Assembly (NCBI RefSeq): GCF_003952265.1
Contig: NZ_CP034438.1
Span: forward strand, 1,984,001-2,048,000
Direction: 5' to 3'
Origin: Flaviflexus salsibiostraticola
Lineage (GTDB): Bacteria > Actinomycetota > Actinomycetes > Actinomycetales > Actinomycetaceae
Length of the DNA stretch: 64,000 nt
In this document: in pieces, positions 63,334 through 64,000 of the stretch
Numbering within the stretch: the first letter of the stretch is position 1
Layout: each line of letters starts with the position of its first letter
Notes under the pieces: generated by a model
Database searches by the model: none
The model's input: only the letters and a program-made list of their open reading frames with translations
What the model was told of the DNA's origin: nothing
Translations under genes and position numbers: made by a program

Positions 63334-64000
63334 ATGGCAGAGAAGAACATGACGAAGGCAGAGCGCCGCGAGGCGGCGCGCGAGAAGGCCAGGAAGCTTC
63401 AGGAGGCGGAGGCAAAGCGCGCGAAGCGCAATCGCCTCATCACCATCGGCATCATCCTGGCGGCGATCGCCCTCGTGGGCGTCGTCATCTGGTCCATCGT
63501 CAGCAATGGACGAGACAATGGGGAGGACGGTGCCGGAAGGCAGGAGTGGGACCCGGTCGCGGTCCAGGTCGAGCCCGTCGTCAAGGACGGCACCGACATC
63601 ACGACCGGATGGTCGGTCATCGGTGACGGTGCCGAGCTCGCCGCCGACTCCAACCGCCTCGACATCTACTTCGACTACATGTGCACGTACTGCAATGACC
63701 TCGAGCAGTTCAACGGCGGCGACATCAACGACATCATCGCCGAGGGCGATGCGGAGATCGTCTACCACCCGGTCGCGATCCTCCGCAATGACTTCTCCGC
63801 GAAGGGCGCCGCCGCGTTCAAGTACATCGCCGAGAATTCGCCCGAGCACCTGGCAGCCTTCCACAAGAACGTCTTCGAGGAGACGGATGCCGTGCTCAAC
63901 AACCGGGCCTCGTCCCTGCCCGATTGGGGCAGCATCGAGGACGCCGCCCGCGACGCGGGCGTGCCTGAGGATATCGCCTCCACCATCGAGGAGGAGGCCG
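63334..64000 (+). CDS. Membrane-anchored DsbA-like thioredoxin-fold protein (partial)
   Basis: At least 222 residues; the gene runs off the window. A charged, coiled N-terminus (KAERREAAREKARKLQEAEAKR, about 7-28) precedes one membrane span (about 34-56, LITIGIILAAIALVGVVIWSIV) and an extracytoplasmic Thioredoxin_4/DsbA domain with DYMCTYCNDLEQF (CxxC CTYC, about 112-118). Such proteins make disulfides in exported proteins; many actinobacteria carry them next to Ser/Thr kinase or secretion genes. ATG 63334 has GAAGGA upstream. Confidence 0.88.
   Translation, partial: MAEKNMTKAERREAAREKARKLQEAEAKRAKRNRLITIGIILAAIALVGVVIWSIVSNGRDNGEDGAGRQEWDPVAVQVEPVVKDGTDITTGWSVIGDGAELAADSNRLDIYFDYMCTYCNDLEQFNGGDINDIIAEGDAEIVYHPVAILRNDFSAKGAAAFKYIAENSPEHLAAFHKNVFEETDAVLNNRASSLPDWGSIEDAARDAGVPEDIASTIEEEA

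Overview
The window is chromosomal DNA from a high-GC Actinomycetota bacterium, probably near the Actinomycetales; the genus cannot be fixed from sequence alone. Supporting signs are strong G/C third-position bias, SenX3-RegX3-PhoU, CarD-IspD-IspF-CysS-RlmB and ffs-dnaX-recR-lysC-asd blocks, Ku plus a fused LigD, a Ser/Thr kinase, IS481 and IS1249-type elements, and many genes whose start codon lies 6-7 nt after a TAnnnT box (probable leaderless mRNAs).

Layout. 1-2.7 kb: decayed integrated element that ends at a 45-nt 3' copy of tRNA-Thr(CGT). It holds a broken integrase, a P63C-domain gene split by an IS481 copy, and an ImmA/IrrE-like fragment. 2.98-5.8 kb: TrpXYZ-type ABC importer. 5.8-9.9 kb: HTH/DUF2975 pair with its own operator, a lipoprotein, an MFS carrier. 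9.4-13.3 kb: MarR, FMN reductase and luciferase-like monooxygenase operon, a small monooxygenase, aroD and a mini membrane protein. 13.4-25 kb: core block gpmA, phoU/senX3-regX3, carD-ispD-ispF, a UMF1-type MFS, and cysS-rlmB with two less characterised genes. 25-35.9 kb: LCP and LytR_C proteins, a lipoprotein, an orphan Tat-exported DmsA-like enzyme, aspA, a sugar kinase, a YczE/YitT-like pseudogene, pit and DoxX. 36-39.4 kb: ligD and ku, divergent (NHEJ). 39.5-44.4 kb: accessory region with an alpha/beta-hydrolase remnant, a secreted HExxH protein, two near-identical IS1249-type copies in a 1,422-bp tandem repeat, and tRNA-Ser(GGA). 44.6-51.8 kb: VOC protein followed by a seven-gene operon (MDR oxidoreductase, hotdog thioesterase, acyl-CoA ligase, NitT/TauT-type ABC importer). 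52-64 kb: SRP RNA, dnaX, recR, lysC, asd, a frameshifted DUF4032 gene, a MalK/UgpC-type ATPase, a Ser/Thr kinase and a DsbA-like protein cut by the window end.

How it fits together. The clearest regulatory theme is phosphate. senX3-regX3 and phoU lie at 14.2-16.9 kb, and 11-bp-spaced GGTGAA-like repeats occur between phoU and senX3 and again, five in a row, directly before the pit gene; a weaker pair precedes the UMF1 carrier. The 45-52 kb operon is the best candidate for a little-described system: high-affinity uptake of an organic, probably carboxylic, compound coupled to CoA activation, thioester hydrolysis and redox chemistry. Three protein genes seem broken independently of mobile DNA or next to it (YczE-like nonsense codon, DUF4032 frameshift in a G run, hydrolase remnant). 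No CRISPR array, rRNA operon or replication origin was seen.
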